The notes below the pieces were generated by a model. The model did no database searches and was not told where the DNA came from. It worked only from the letters and a program-made list of their open reading frames with translations. A stretch of DNA of 64,000 nt, from assembly GCA_032821775.1 (NCBI GenBank), contig JAVLRN010000003.1:2480001-2544000 (forward strand), given 5' to 3'. The translations under genes were made by a program, and so were the position numbers. This DNA is from Sanguinoderma infundibulare. Taxonomy: Eukaryota; Basidiomycota; Agaricomycetes; Polyporales; Polyporaceae. This document shows positions 1 to 10,410 of this stretch, piece after piece (position 1 is the first letter of the stretch; each line of letters opens with the position of its first letter).

Positions 1-846
1 TGGTTGGGTGCGTAGCCTGGGTTTCTGCTTTATGTTCGTGGTCCCTCATGCGGCCCTCAACCAAAGCCTACAATGGTCTACCCCGAGAACGGAGGCGTTC
101 TTCTTGTTTATTCTCGGCGTGCTTTGGCTCTGTAAGTTATCCGCAGTCAATCGACGATATACATAGAATCTCAAACATCGCTTCGCAGCTATGGCAGCTT
201 GGACGACGTAAGAAGTTCCAATATTTCCACTCACCGATCACGCTCTGAAGGAATTCTTTTCTAGTGACATCATCGGAAACATCCAATGTGACGCACTTTC
301 CAACCAGACAGTCCTCACGAAGAGCGGAACGAGTGAGTGCGCCGAACGCATTAACGTTTTATCATGCTGATCAATCGCAGTCTCGGAGAGAAACTGGTGT
401 TACGAGATGCGCGTCGTCCAAGCGTTTTCATGGATGATCTTCTGCCTCTGTTCGTCTTCCATTTAAATCTTGATCCGCCTTCAAAGAACACGACTAACCG
501 ACCACCCCTTCCGCCAGATACGATCTTCCTGTACATCCTGATCGCACTCACCACCCGCGCCAAGGCCCTCGGTCGTCCGTTCGCTTGGGCAGAGCCCATC
601 GTCGAGCTCCCCTGGTTTGGACAGTGGCCGGGCTTCCCTGAGGGCCAATACCCGCCGCAAAACGGCATGTACCAACTCCCGTACGCATACCCGGCGGGCC
701 AGCCGATCACGTACGCCCCCAGCGGACAGATGGCTCCTGGGTATGTGATCCAGCAGACCCCTGGTCACTCTGTAGTAATTCAGCCCGGGGTCGGGGGACA
801 GCCTCCGACTATAACCCAGGTCCCCAGTTCGGTGGGCTCTATCTGA
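1..846 (+). CDS. MARVEL-like multi-spanning membrane protein, 3' part only
   Basis: The gene enters from the left edge, so the start is missing. I read five exons: 2-131, 189-207, 265-332, 381-449 and 518-846. The joined protein has a hydrophobic segment (EAFFLFILGVLWLS), an extracytoplasmic loop with cysteines, a second hydrophobic segment ending in LYILIALTTRAKALG, and a soluble tail rich in proline, tyrosine and glutamine. This helix-Cys loop-helix layout is that of the MARVEL-type four-helix proteins common in Agaricomycetes; the family call is inference, the membrane topology is seen. The tail reads PYAYPAGQ and similar, suggesting a disordered cytoplasmic C-terminus. The 19-base second exon is unusually small. 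An unspliced reading of 364-846 also stays open but loses the second helix, so I prefer the spliced model. Confidence 0.6.
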
Positions 847-2005
847 GCCCCTCCCCGACCCAAGGCTCGGTGCTGAGCCCGCGTCATGTCAACGTACGGT
901 GTCCAACGTCAACGCTTCAACGTGAGCATAAACATGCACATTACGTGAACGGGGGCTCAGAAGTACGTTATACGGTTACCTTTCTCCCTTGCTTCCCCTG
1001 TGATATCCGTTTGCTTGATATCCGGTTACGTTGACGAGACGAGACGAGACGGGCACAAGGCTGACGGCGCAACGAAGACGAAAACTTTCTACGATAGCTT
1101 TAGACGAGGAGATGGCACTCTTGCTTATGCTCTGTACAGTACTTACCATGGACTACCGATGTTGCTGATGAATTGCTGAAGACCAACGTGGATCAGTTGT
1201 GCTTCGCATGGAAGCTTCAAGTTATATGGCGGAACCAATCTTGCGTGTGCATCTCCGCCGGTACAGCTTCTATACTGCCCCAACACGCTGGCTCTATGCT
1301 ATTCACCCGCATCGCCGTGAACCACGCGCACAGAGCTCACGTTTACCCTATCGGCACCGTCGCCGCGACATGCGATTTACATACGTGCGCGGCCGCCAGA
1401 TGACCCATCGTGCACGTCCAGCGCATCGTGCCGCGTGGTACCCACGCTCCCCAGCTTCCGTGCGTCTTCCAGGCGATGGACACAAGGCGAGGCACGTACA
1501 TGATCAATGCCTGCGAGCTCACGATGGCCAGAGACGACACTCTGACAATCACCTCCGGGTCAATCAGCTCGTCGAGCTGCGCTGCCTCCGTCACCTCCCT
1601 ACTGAGCTGATACCCTCGCCCACGGTCATCTGTCGCTTTTCGCTTCTATTCTAGGATCCCCCGCTCGCTCGTTCCCCCCTGAACCGTCCGAGATGCCGCT
1701 GTTTGAAGGGAATGCTGGGAGATCGGCGTTGTACGGTACGTACGCCGCTTGTCAATCCAGGCAAAGTGCAGCGAGATGACGAGCAATCCACCTGATATTG
1801 ACACCGATGCCGAACGCAATCGCGACTCGCGCGGGATGGGCCTGTCTCACTATCGTACCGTCGGGTTGGACGCGCGCGCAGCCGGGGGTGCGGCCGTTGT
1901 GGCGCACCTGGTTATGATGCTTGTCCCGTCCTCTGTGCGTGCGTATCCAGTCCACTCGCTCTTCAGCTCGTTCAGTCGGCCTCCTCGCTCAAGGAAGACG
2001 TTTTG
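847..2005. other. No gene supported
   Basis: About 1.2 kb after the MARVEL-like gene. Short open frames occur on both strands but none has an initiation context, domain or splice pattern I can defend. A small tandem repeat of GAGAC lies near 1033-1048. Weakly hydrophobic stretches near 1870-1920 (+) and 1480-1590 (-) could be exons of a membrane protein that I cannot assemble, possibly the upstream part of the gene beginning at 2006. Confidence 0.4.
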
Positions 2006-2477
2006 GGATGGCAGAGACGTATAGCTTGATGCAGACGGCGATCGCCATACTCGCGATCGCGTCCCTGGCCGTAATGTGAGTGGGACACGATGATGGACAG
2101 GTTGGCGGGTGCTCACCAAGACTCGGTTGTCGATGACAGGGTGGTGACGCACCACAGGAGAAACGGCTCCATGCTCACGCAGACCCAAGAGGAGATGGTC
2201 CTCATCGCGGCCTTCGGGCTTATGTGGTTCGGTGTGTGGCTGCGTCGTTTTTGCGCTTGCACTCGGCCTGAGAGACGTTGCTGTAGCTGTCCTTCTGGGA
2301 TGGCGCGCCTTCCAGCAGCGCGGGATCGACCCCGGTGAGGCTGCCAACACGAACCTGGCGAGCGCGACGGGACGGAGCGCTAACAAGTACAACGAAGGCT
2401 TCACGCCCGGGCGGAGGCCGTACCCGTGCAGGAGCGATTCGGTATACTGCGTCGTCGAGGAATGGACGTACTGGTGA
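2006..2477 (+). CDS. Small putative membrane protein, uncertain model
   Basis: A tentative three-exon reading: 2006-2075, 2140-2230 and an exon beginning near 2274, ending at 2477. The first exon gives a hydrophobic segment (AIAILAIASLAVMVV). The second and third join into a second one (LIAAFGLMWFDVAVAVLLGW), followed by a soluble tail with two cysteines near the end (PYPCRSDSVYCVVEEW). Donor and acceptor sites are good for the first intron (GTGAGT...GACAG); the second intron is only about 43 bases and could be read differently. More exons upstream are possible. It resembles the preceding MARVEL-like gene in architecture, but I do not recognise the family. Confidence 0.35.
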
Positions 2478-3441
2478 GGCTCCGGATTCGTCAAGTTTGA
2501 CAGGCGTCGGTCTCTGTTCTGTTATACAATCCAACGTTCTTCGGGTGGGGAGTCTGGGGAGTCGGCTCGCGTTGAGCGCGACGGTGTATTGTATATCTGG
2601 AATTTGTCTGGAATCTTCGGTACATAGATTAGGAAGAATTCCGTGGGGCTTCTCATGTCGTCTGGGCAGTATGTACTACTATGACACGGCGCGCAACGGT
2701 TCCGGTGGCACCAGTTTATTGCACACTATTCTTGTCAGTGAAACCTTGGACGCACCTCATTCCATTCGGGGCCAACGCGACTCGGAAGCCACGCACGCAG
2801 GGCATCAGTGCCTGTCGTCCGGGCCCTATCCAGCCAATACCAGCGCGGTTGGAACTTCTAGCGATATCGATGGGTGCAGTTAAGACACACAGGTGGAGAT
2901 AGGGTAGACCGGTTGTGCCTTCGCGGATGGCATCTCGCCTCGTGTTTCGGGTTCGAGGGATCAAGAACGCTGGACAGAACCGCATGTCCGTAAGCTTTTG
3001 GCAAACTGAGGTGGGATATTTCCTTGCTTAGCACAAGACTGAGCAGAGGGTGCAAATGGGCGAGAGCTTGAAACGGCGCTCGTGGTGGACGTGGATGGTT
3101 GTGGACAGTTGAAACGACGGGCCGAGTGCGGTGGCGGCGGTCGGGTAGATACCGGCACAGCGGTCGCCATATCCGGACACGCGGGTCACAATGCAGCTTA
3201 ACCGCCCTCCAGAATCTCCATCGTCCTCCTCCTTCCCCCGCCCCTCCTGTCTGCAACAATCCCCCCTTCGCTAGCATAACACGACACACCATCTGTCGCT
3301 CTGTAATCCTCTCGGCGCACCGAGCAATTTCCACCTCACCTTTCGTCAAGGCAGGCTCTAGACAGTATGATAAGTGCCCATTCTGGTTGATCTATGGACA
3401 AGAACGGGGAGACTGACATCCACTTCCGACCTATACAGTTC
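2478..3441. other. Intergenic, upstream of UBC8
   Basis: No coding region is supported. This stretch must contain the 5' untranslated region and probably the short first exon with the start codon of the UBC8 gene, which I could not place. The last 200 bases are pyrimidine-rich, as in many fungal promoters. Confidence 0.4.
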
Positions 3442-4297
3442 TCCTAGCAAGCGTCGTATCGAGACCGACGTTATGAAGCTGTATGTGCTCCTTCATCTGT
3501 CGCGAGATCGTCCGTTCGCCGCGGTGGCGCATGCTTAAAGATACGCGCGATGTACAGGCTAATGTCGGATTACGAGGTGAACCTCGTCAACGACAACATG
3601 CAGGAGTTCTATGTCCGCTTCTACGGTCCAGCAGAGAGTGCGTACCCCCTCCACTGTCATTGTTCCCTCGTCTGACGAGAACTCTCCCCACGACTCCATC
3701 GTTACTGCGGCATTTCCATTTCCTGTAACCCCCGCATCTCGCGACAACAGCCCCGTTCGCCGGCGGTGTATGGAAGATCCATGTTGAGCTCCCCGACCAA
3801 TACCCGTTCAAGTCACCCAGTATCGGATTCATGAACAAGATCTTCCACCCGAATATCGACGAACTGTATGTCCGCATCCCGATACTTCCGACTTCATTCC
3901 GCTTACACATCCTGCACGCCACAGGAGTGGTTCCGTATGTCTCGACGTGATCAACCAAACATGGTCGCCCATGTTCGGTGGGTCTTTTATCTCCAAGTTG
4001 TCTTGTTAACTAGAGTATGCACACTGATCCGCCGCCGTAGATATGATCAATATCTTCGAAGTCTTCCTCCCACAGCTCCTGCGCTACCCCAACCCCAACG
4101 ATCCCCTCAACGGGGAGGCGGCGGCTCTGCTCATGCGCCATCCAAAGGAGTACGACGCGAAGGTCAAGGAGTACGTGCAGCGCTTCGCCACCAAGGAGGC
4201 CGCAGACGCTGCGTTCGACAAGGACGAAGAAGACGGCGAGGACGAGGAAATGAGCGACATTGGCAGCATTTCCGACGACGAGCCCATGGAGTCATGA
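3442..4297 (+). CDS. UBC8: Ubiquitin-conjugating enzyme E2, UBC8/UBE2H type
   Basis: An E2 enzyme that carries ubiquitin as a thioester for transfer to substrates; in yeast Ubc8 serves glucose-induced degradation of gluconeogenic enzymes. Exons read: 3442-3480, 3558-3637, 3751-3865, 3925-3977 and 4041-4297. The start of the readable protein is [14 protein letters not shown], the typical UBE2H N-terminus. The core has [22 protein letters not shown] and the active-site cysteine in [13 protein letters not shown]. The tail after the E2 fold is long and acidic ([16 protein letters not shown]), also typical of UBE2H. The initiating codon must lie in a tiny exon further upstream: the first readable exon is in phase 2, and no ATG plus two bases followed by GT was found in the preceding 500 bases. 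Confidence 0.9.
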
Positions 4298-4850
4298 GGT
4301 CTGGTCCACTCCATTCGCTTCCTGACGGTTTCATGATCATTGGTTCCTGGTTTTGGAGTCCCCGGAGTTCGTTCCTGCATACCATATTCCGTTATTCGCT
4401 TTCCCTAACTTAATACGTGCCATTGCTGGTACGCTCTGTACCGGATATTGATGTACCACCACACCCATCCATCCCATCGCATTCCGCGTCCGTCCGTTTC
4501 AGTCAATCATTTGGATTCCAACTGTGCATCCGTGTATATCACTCGTCCCATTCTCTGCATCCAGTCTGCCAATCCCCTCCTACTCGCCACCTTCTACTTT
4601 TGCTCCGTCTCCGTGCCGTAATCTTTTGGACATTCGGACACTCCGTGCAAGCAATGGGCCTGTTCGGCTCGGGACCGCGTAGGTTACCCAACAATTGAAA
4701 TATCATCGTGGATTGTGGCACCAAACAGTGTGGCGAATGACGGCCCTCTGTGGAGTGAGCAAGGCGGTTACATGCATCAAGTCATGGATCGTGGATGTTC
4801 GAGGAGGTCACGGTGGAGGTTCTGATGCCGTCGGAATGGGCTGGACGAGG
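4298..4850. other. Intergenic between convergent genes
   Basis: This holds the 3' ends of UBC8 (+) and of the THOC5 homologue (-). It is pyrimidine-rich on the plus strand. I see no further gene. Confidence 0.5.
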
Positions 4851-5641
4851 TCATGGACCTTTCTCTGCACGTCTGTCGCCGTCTACGGTTGCGAAATCGA
4901 GATTAGTTATGCTGGTGAGCAACCCAGGGAAGCCTGCACAGACCTTCATGAGGTGGTCTATGTGGGTCTTGACGCTCTCCATGGTGGCCAACTTTGTCTT
5001 GCTTTCTTTCAGCAGAGCCTCCTTCTCCTTCACGAGCTCTTTGCGCTTCTGATCCAACCTGGGGAAGTGGGCGCGCTAAGTGGCACTGGTGGTACGACAG
5101 GAAACGGTTGTGACGCACCTTTGCCGCTCCGAGAGCTCGAAGCTCAGGCGATTGAGCATGAGCTGATGCTCGTCCGCAAGGACGTCCTCTGTGCGCGCCG
5201 CTTCTGGCGCGAGTTGCATAAATTCCTCGAGTGAATGGACGGGGATGTCCTGATAGACAGAGCTGCACGCCCACACTTCGCCATAAGACAGTTGCTTACA
5301 TGAAGGAGAAAAAAACGAGCGTACGCGAACTGGCGACACTTGTCTATCTCGCGCTCCAAATGCCGCTTCTCGTACAGGAGGTTCTGCAGCCCCAGGTACG
5401 TATGGTCCATCTCCTGGCGCGAGTTCGCGGTGGCCTGCTTGTGCGCGCGGGTCGCATGATTGGCCGCTCGGTTGAGGGCCTTGAGTCGCGCGAAGAGCGC
5501 GCCGGCGCGTATGGTGACGAGCTCGGGGTCATGGTTGAGATACGCGGAGGAGACGAGCTCGCGAAGGGCGTTGAGCTCCTTGTCTGGGGAGGGAGGGAGG
5601 ACCTGGAGAGGGTCGTCGTGTGTGGGAGACATGGTGGTCAT
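4851..5641 (-). CDS. THOC5: THO complex subunit 5 homologue (THOC5)
   Basis: A subunit of the nuclear THO/TREX complex, which couples transcription elongation to mRNA export. Three exons: 5641-5325, 5262-5119 and 5058-4851, giving about 222 residues. The diagnostic stretch is LGLQNLLYEKRHLEREIDKC, which matches the THOC5 signature; it is followed by the IPVHSLEEFM segment and a long charged coiled coil (RLDQKRKELVKEKEALLKES). This is the short form seen in fungi and lacks the large C-terminal part of animal THOC5. I take the first ATG at 5641, although a second lies three codons later. The gene is head to head with G6PD, 264 bases between starts. Confidence 0.85.
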
Positions 5642-5905
5642 GTGCAGAGCGGGTTCGGATGGCGGCAACTGACAAACCCGATCGGGCAAGGGGAAAAGGC
5701 CGTGGCCAATGGGGACGGGCGGAGCGATCGGACCGGAGGGGTAACGATTTACATCATCGCTCACCAAGACTCGTTCAGCAACCCGCTCTGCGAGTGGGTC
5801 CCAACAGCCAGTCTCCCAGCTCTCTCCTTTCCCTGTCCCCCGCATAGTCTCTCTCTGACCACCACCATCTTCTCTCGTGACCTTCCCTTAACCCCCAGCG
5901 ACGCA
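5642..5905. promoter_or_regulatory. Shared intergenic promoter of THOC5 and G6PD
   Basis: 264 bases separate the two start codons, transcribed outward in both directions. The side next to G6PD is pyrimidine-rich (CTCTCTCT tracts near 5815-5890), typical of fungal core promoters. No obvious TATA box was seen. Confidence 0.5.
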
Positions 5906-7818
5906 ATGGCTACCACTGGCCGGCCCCGTGCCATGTCGGGCACCATCCCTTCTATGGAGACCTCCCATGACCGGCTTACGGACAACACCATCATCATCGG
6001 TGCGTCCGCCTTCTCCTTCTCCCGTCCGACAATTCCCGACTGACGGGCTTGGCTCGACCATGCACAGTCCTTGGTGCCTCCGGAGATCTAGCAAAGAAGA
6101 AAGTACGAGTCTCTTTCTCAATCTGCCCGACGATCCACCGCTTATGTCCCCGCCCCTCAGACTTATCCTGCCCTCTTCGGCCTTTATCGCATGGGCTTCT
6201 TGCCCCGCGATGTCAAAATCGTCGGCTACGCCCGCACCAAGATGGACGATGCCGAGTACCACAAGCGCATCACGTCCTATCTCAAGATCGCCGACGACGA
6301 TGAGGACGGCAAAACCAAGGTCGAGGAGTTCAAGAAATTCTCGTTCTACGTATCTGGCGGCTACGAGGACGCGCCCTCGTTCGAGAAGCTGAACACCTTC
6401 CTCGAGGACATCGAGTCCAAGTACCAGAGCAAGGAGCGCAACCGTCTCTTCTACCTCGCCCTCCCCCCGAGCGTCTTCATCCCCGTCGCCCAGCACCTTC
6501 GCGAGCAGGTCTACTCGAAGGACGGCAAGAACCGCATCATCGTCGAGAAGCCATTCGGCAAGGATCTCGACTCATGCCGTGTCCTCCTCAGCTCCCTCAA
6601 GCAGCACTGGACCGAGGATGAGACGTTCCGTATCGATCACTACCTCGGAAAGGAGATGGTCAAGAACATCCTTGTCCTCCGCTTCGCCAACATCGCAATG
6701 GGCGCCGCGTGGGATAAGAACTCTATCAGCAACATCCAGATCACGTTCAAGGAGCCGTTCGGTACAGAGGGTCGTGGCGGTTACTTCGACGAGTTCGGTA
6801 TCATTCGTGATATCCTTCAGAACCGTGAGTCTCCCATTCCCACATTACTCACCGTTCCCAACGTATCTCAGCTCAGAGCTCATGTAACACCGTCGCTAGA
6901 CTTGCTTCAGGTGCTGAGTATCATCGCCATGGAGCGCCCTGTATCCTTCTCTGCCGAGGATATCCGTGACGAAAAGGCGAGTGCGGCGCAACCCTCAGTG
7001 TAGCCCGTGTGTTCTCATACCCTTGCGTCATTGCAGGTCAAGGTGCTCCGTGCGATCCCACCCATCGAGCGCCACGACACGCTCCTTGGACAGTACGTCG
7101 CCGCAAATGGGAAACCCGGTTACCTCGATGATGAAACTGTCCCGCCCAACTCCGTCTGCCCGACGTATGCGGCAACCACGATCTGGATTCACAACCCCCG
7201 ATGGGAAGGCGTCCCGTTCATTCTCAAGGCTGGCAAAGGTACGCACGATCATCACACGTATGCTTCTCACGGCCGCTCACGCCAATTCGCTGTCGGTTCA
7301 AAACACGATCAGCCCTCAACGAGGCGAAGGTCGAGGTTCGCATCCAGTTCAAGGATGTCACACAGGGCATCTTCAAAGACATTTCGCGGAACGAACTTGT
7401 CATCCGCATCCAGCCCTCTGAGGCCGTCTACCTGAAGCTCAACACCAAGACACCTGGTCTGAACACGCGGGCGATCCCAACGGAGATGGACCTCACGTAC
7501 AAGCGCCGCTTCACGGATGCGAAAATTCCTGAAGCGTATGAGGCTCTTATCCTTGATGCTCTTCGCGGAGACCACTCGAACTTCGTTCGTGACGACGAGC
7601 TGGAAGTTGCATGGAAGGTGTGCTGCCTACCCTTTTCATTACTTTCCCCGCGCATTGATGCGAACGCCCTGTAGATCTTCACACCAATCCTTCACTGGAT
7701 TGACGGTAAGAACGGTGCCAGGCCAAAGCCCGTCCCGTACCCATATGGCTCCCGCGGCCCGAAGGAGCTGGAGGCATTCATTTCAAAGTATGGGTACAAG
7801 AGGACCGTCGCCGAGTAG
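5906..7818 (+). CDS. ZWF1: Glucose-6-phosphate 1-dehydrogenase
   Basis: Catalyses the first step of the oxidative pentose phosphate pathway, glucose 6-phosphate to 6-phosphogluconolactone with formation of NADPH, in the cytosol. Seven exons: 5906-5999, 6068-6102, 6161-6824, 6900-6976, 7037-7238, 7313-7617 and 7675-7818; 506 residues, the usual length. The nucleotide-binding motif GASGDLAKKK is followed by EKPFGKD and by the substrate and catalytic signature RIDHYLGKE at about residues 200-208. The C-terminal domain is complete (FTPILHWIDG, PYPYGSRGPKELEAFI). The fourth intron (6977-7036) begins with GC instead of GT; splicing there is required to join DIRDEK to VKVLRAIPP. The two short early introns around GASGDLAKKK are common in fungal genes. 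Confidence 0.97.
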
Positions 7819-8919
7819 TGAGTTGCTTTTCACGCCTTAAACGATCGTATCTCTCACCATTGGCCCACAGCACCTGGCCAATAATGAGCCTGTCCAATCT
7901 CTGAGCTGTCGTCGCCCCCGGTTTGTACGAGTATAGCGTAGAGTTTGAAAGCAACATCTGCTGTATTGGTATGCCAGACGTGGTCGTTGCATATGGGGTC
8001 GGGACACAGGCGCGGAGGATTGGACGTGTGGATATAATGGCTCGCCTTGGCGTCGTCCGGGCGACCGGAAGGTTGTGAAGAAATAATAGCATTTAGGTCT
8101 TGTGCTGTAGCATGTATGGCTCTGTAGCAACGACGCACCTGTTTCTTGGATTGGATATATGTGTGCATGACGCGCTGGGGACGCGACTGTATCCGGTCAC
8201 TGGATCGCGTTTGGACAGTGGTGTCTCACGTGAAGTCCAGTTTTCATTGAACAGTTAAGCGAGGGGTCGGCACAAATGTATTGACTTCAGACCTCGACTC
8301 GGCCGCTGCTTAATTAACGTTGCTGCATCCTGTTCCCCGGGGCAACGTAAGTGCTAATGACGTATCGCCACACGAACAGTTATGACAGGGCATGGACAGT
8401 GGATATCTGGATACCGGTCGTCCGACGACGGTGGTTGTCTGGCCTACAGATACTTATTAACGACGGTGCGCGTATAGCCACCTCTGGCATCCTCGTCAAC
8501 CGTTCTGCCCCAAAATCACGACTATAGCCGTGGTGCGCCCTTACGGCACGATTCTACGGTCCGGTGATCATCCTTGGGGTGTGCAAGGTGGGTAAAGAAC
8601 GAGCGTAGGTTCAGGTCCCTGCAGCGCGCTGCGCTGATCGTTTATGTGCCACAGGAATAAGATCTCACGACACGGATGGATGTCCGCCGCATGTCCCGAT
8701 GTTTCTCCCTCTTTCACGCTTGCAGTATCGCGGGCTTAGGGTGAGTTCCCAAGAAGTCAACATTGCGAGCAGCATTTTGCTGACCGAGTCGCTGGATGGC
8801 AACTCTAGATCTGCAGCACGCTCAACCGTGGGCTGGAGACCGGCCGGTGTCTGGAATCTGGATCCGACCGTTCAACCGGTCTTTGAACTTGGCACGACAC
8901 GTCACACGAGGGGCAGGAG
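7819..8919. other. Gene-free stretch
   Basis: About 1.1 kb after G6PD. It contains the 3' untranslated region and then sequence without a coherent open frame, domain or RNA structure that I can recognise. It grades into the decayed F-box region. Confidence 0.5.
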
Positions 8920-10187
8920 ATGTCTCGAGAGGCTCAGTTGCGACCGGTCACGGCTCAAGACCTCCCCAGGGACGTCGCACAAATCGTCCTGAAGTGCCTC
9001 CACGGCGACAGGGGTGCTCTATCGGCCTGCACACGCATCTCTCGAGCATGGGAAGTCAAATCTCATCTGAACTGTTCGCTTCTATTGGTCTCATCCACGC
9101 CTCCCGGATCCCTGACTTCGCCGCTTTCTTAGAGTCCAGCCCTCGCCTGGCGGCGCTGATAGAGGACGTCGCGCTCTCGCGCAGCCGTGCGTGGCAGGAA
9201 CCGCCCGAACCGCCCGAAACCCTCTCCACGGAATGCACTTCCTCATTGACTCTCATCCTGTGCATCGGTGTGAAAGGCTGCACTTCACACCACGGACCCG
9301 AGCTAGCGAGTTTCCGGACCCTTTCAGGCTACGCCACCTCGCGTTTCATGCTTGCTCGGCCGGATACCCGCTTTGGACATCTTTCTCTTTTCGCGGTCTT
9401 CTCCATGTTCGATGCGGACACTTTAGAGCTCACTTCTCCGTACGTGGACACGGACCCCTACGTGGAGTCCGAGCCGATAACTGTCGCTCGGCCCCTCGCG
9501 TGCAGGACGCTCGTCTTGAGGGACCACCATGTGCAAAGCGTCATCCTCCCCGCGCTGCGCCAGACCCTGCAGGCTGATTGCCTTCGGAAGCTTACCGTGC
9601 CTTGTGCAACCTGGACGCGGGACATAGATCTGGGAGCCGTGCTCTGCCGTTCCGCCCGTAATCTCGAGCATTTGGAGCTCGACATCGGCTGCATTGCGAT
9701 CCTGCACCCGCGAGGCGACGGTGAGTCTTCAACCTCCAGAAGACGAGATGGTGCTTACGATGTGAACGTGCGCATCGGATGGGAAGCACTGCACCTCGCG
9801 TTCTGTCCCTTTCTTGGGACCCTTACCTCTGTGAATCGTGATTCTATACGGATGTTATGACGATTGCCATTTGGGCCACTACTGCAGTGCGGCCCTCGTG
9901 AAGATCTTGGCCCAGGCTTCTACCGCCCTGAGCGAGGTCGTCAGATGGCTTCTCCCTGTTTTCAGCGGGCCCCGTTTGGGTTCGAGGACTCCATCGATCT
10001 CCCCGCGGTACAGCGTGTCTTGAGCCAGCGTGCGTTCCCCAAACTGCGTACGGTGACCTTGCAGTTGTGGAACTGGATACCTTTGGAAGCACATTGCCGC
10101 GTTCTTGAGAAGGTGTTTCCTGCTGCAAAAATCTGTGGTCTTATGCATAGAAGTGGTGAGTGTGAGACGTCAATAGAGGATCCTTGA
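8920..10187 (+). pseudogene. F-box-like protein, broken by frame changes
   Basis: The remains of an agaricomycete F-box protein. From the ATG at 8920 the F-box reads LPRDVAQIVLKCLHG...ACTRISRAWE. The continuation (LFASIGLIHASRIPDFAAFL, ALIEDVALSRS) is in another frame. A short part near 9290-9360 (FRLRHLAFHACS) is best in the third frame, then the reading returns to the second frame (SMFDADTLELTSPYVD, NLEHLELDIG). Near the end, ALVKILAQASTALSEV and SIDLPAVQRVLSQRAFPKLRTVTL are again in different frames. Introns could explain one junction but not all, because no suitable splice sites lie between the first two blocks. Such proteins are usually substrate adaptors of SCF ubiquitin ligases. Sequencing errors are the main alternative to true decay. 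Confidence 0.6.
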
Positions 10188-10410
10188 AGGATGTTCTGAC
10201 CGCTCCCGTGAAGAAGGGACTATTGGCCTTACCATACGGCACCACCACCCTATTTCCAGTCCAAGGTAGTCATGCTGGGAATGATCAAGGAACTCCAAAT
10301 TAGCGGTAAGGACACAAATGAGCTAAATACCACTGTCGAAGTACCGAAGAATAGATACGGTCCGCATTGGTGTGGCTGAGACAAACCATAGGCATCGCTT
10401 TCATGATTTT

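Noticed and set aside
2940..2965. GGGTTCGAGGGATC, resembling a tRNA T-arm
   Set aside because: No matching A-box, anticodon stem or acceptor stem could be built around it.
5231..6043. Open frame of 270 codons covering THOC5 and the G6PD start
   Set aside because: Antisense to THOC5 and then running into the true G6PD first exon by chance; no domain of its own.
8796..9860. The 354-codon frame taken as an intact gene
   Set aside because: Its first 85 codons are in the wrong frame for the clear F-box at 8920, so it is a composite of gene and non-gene sequence.
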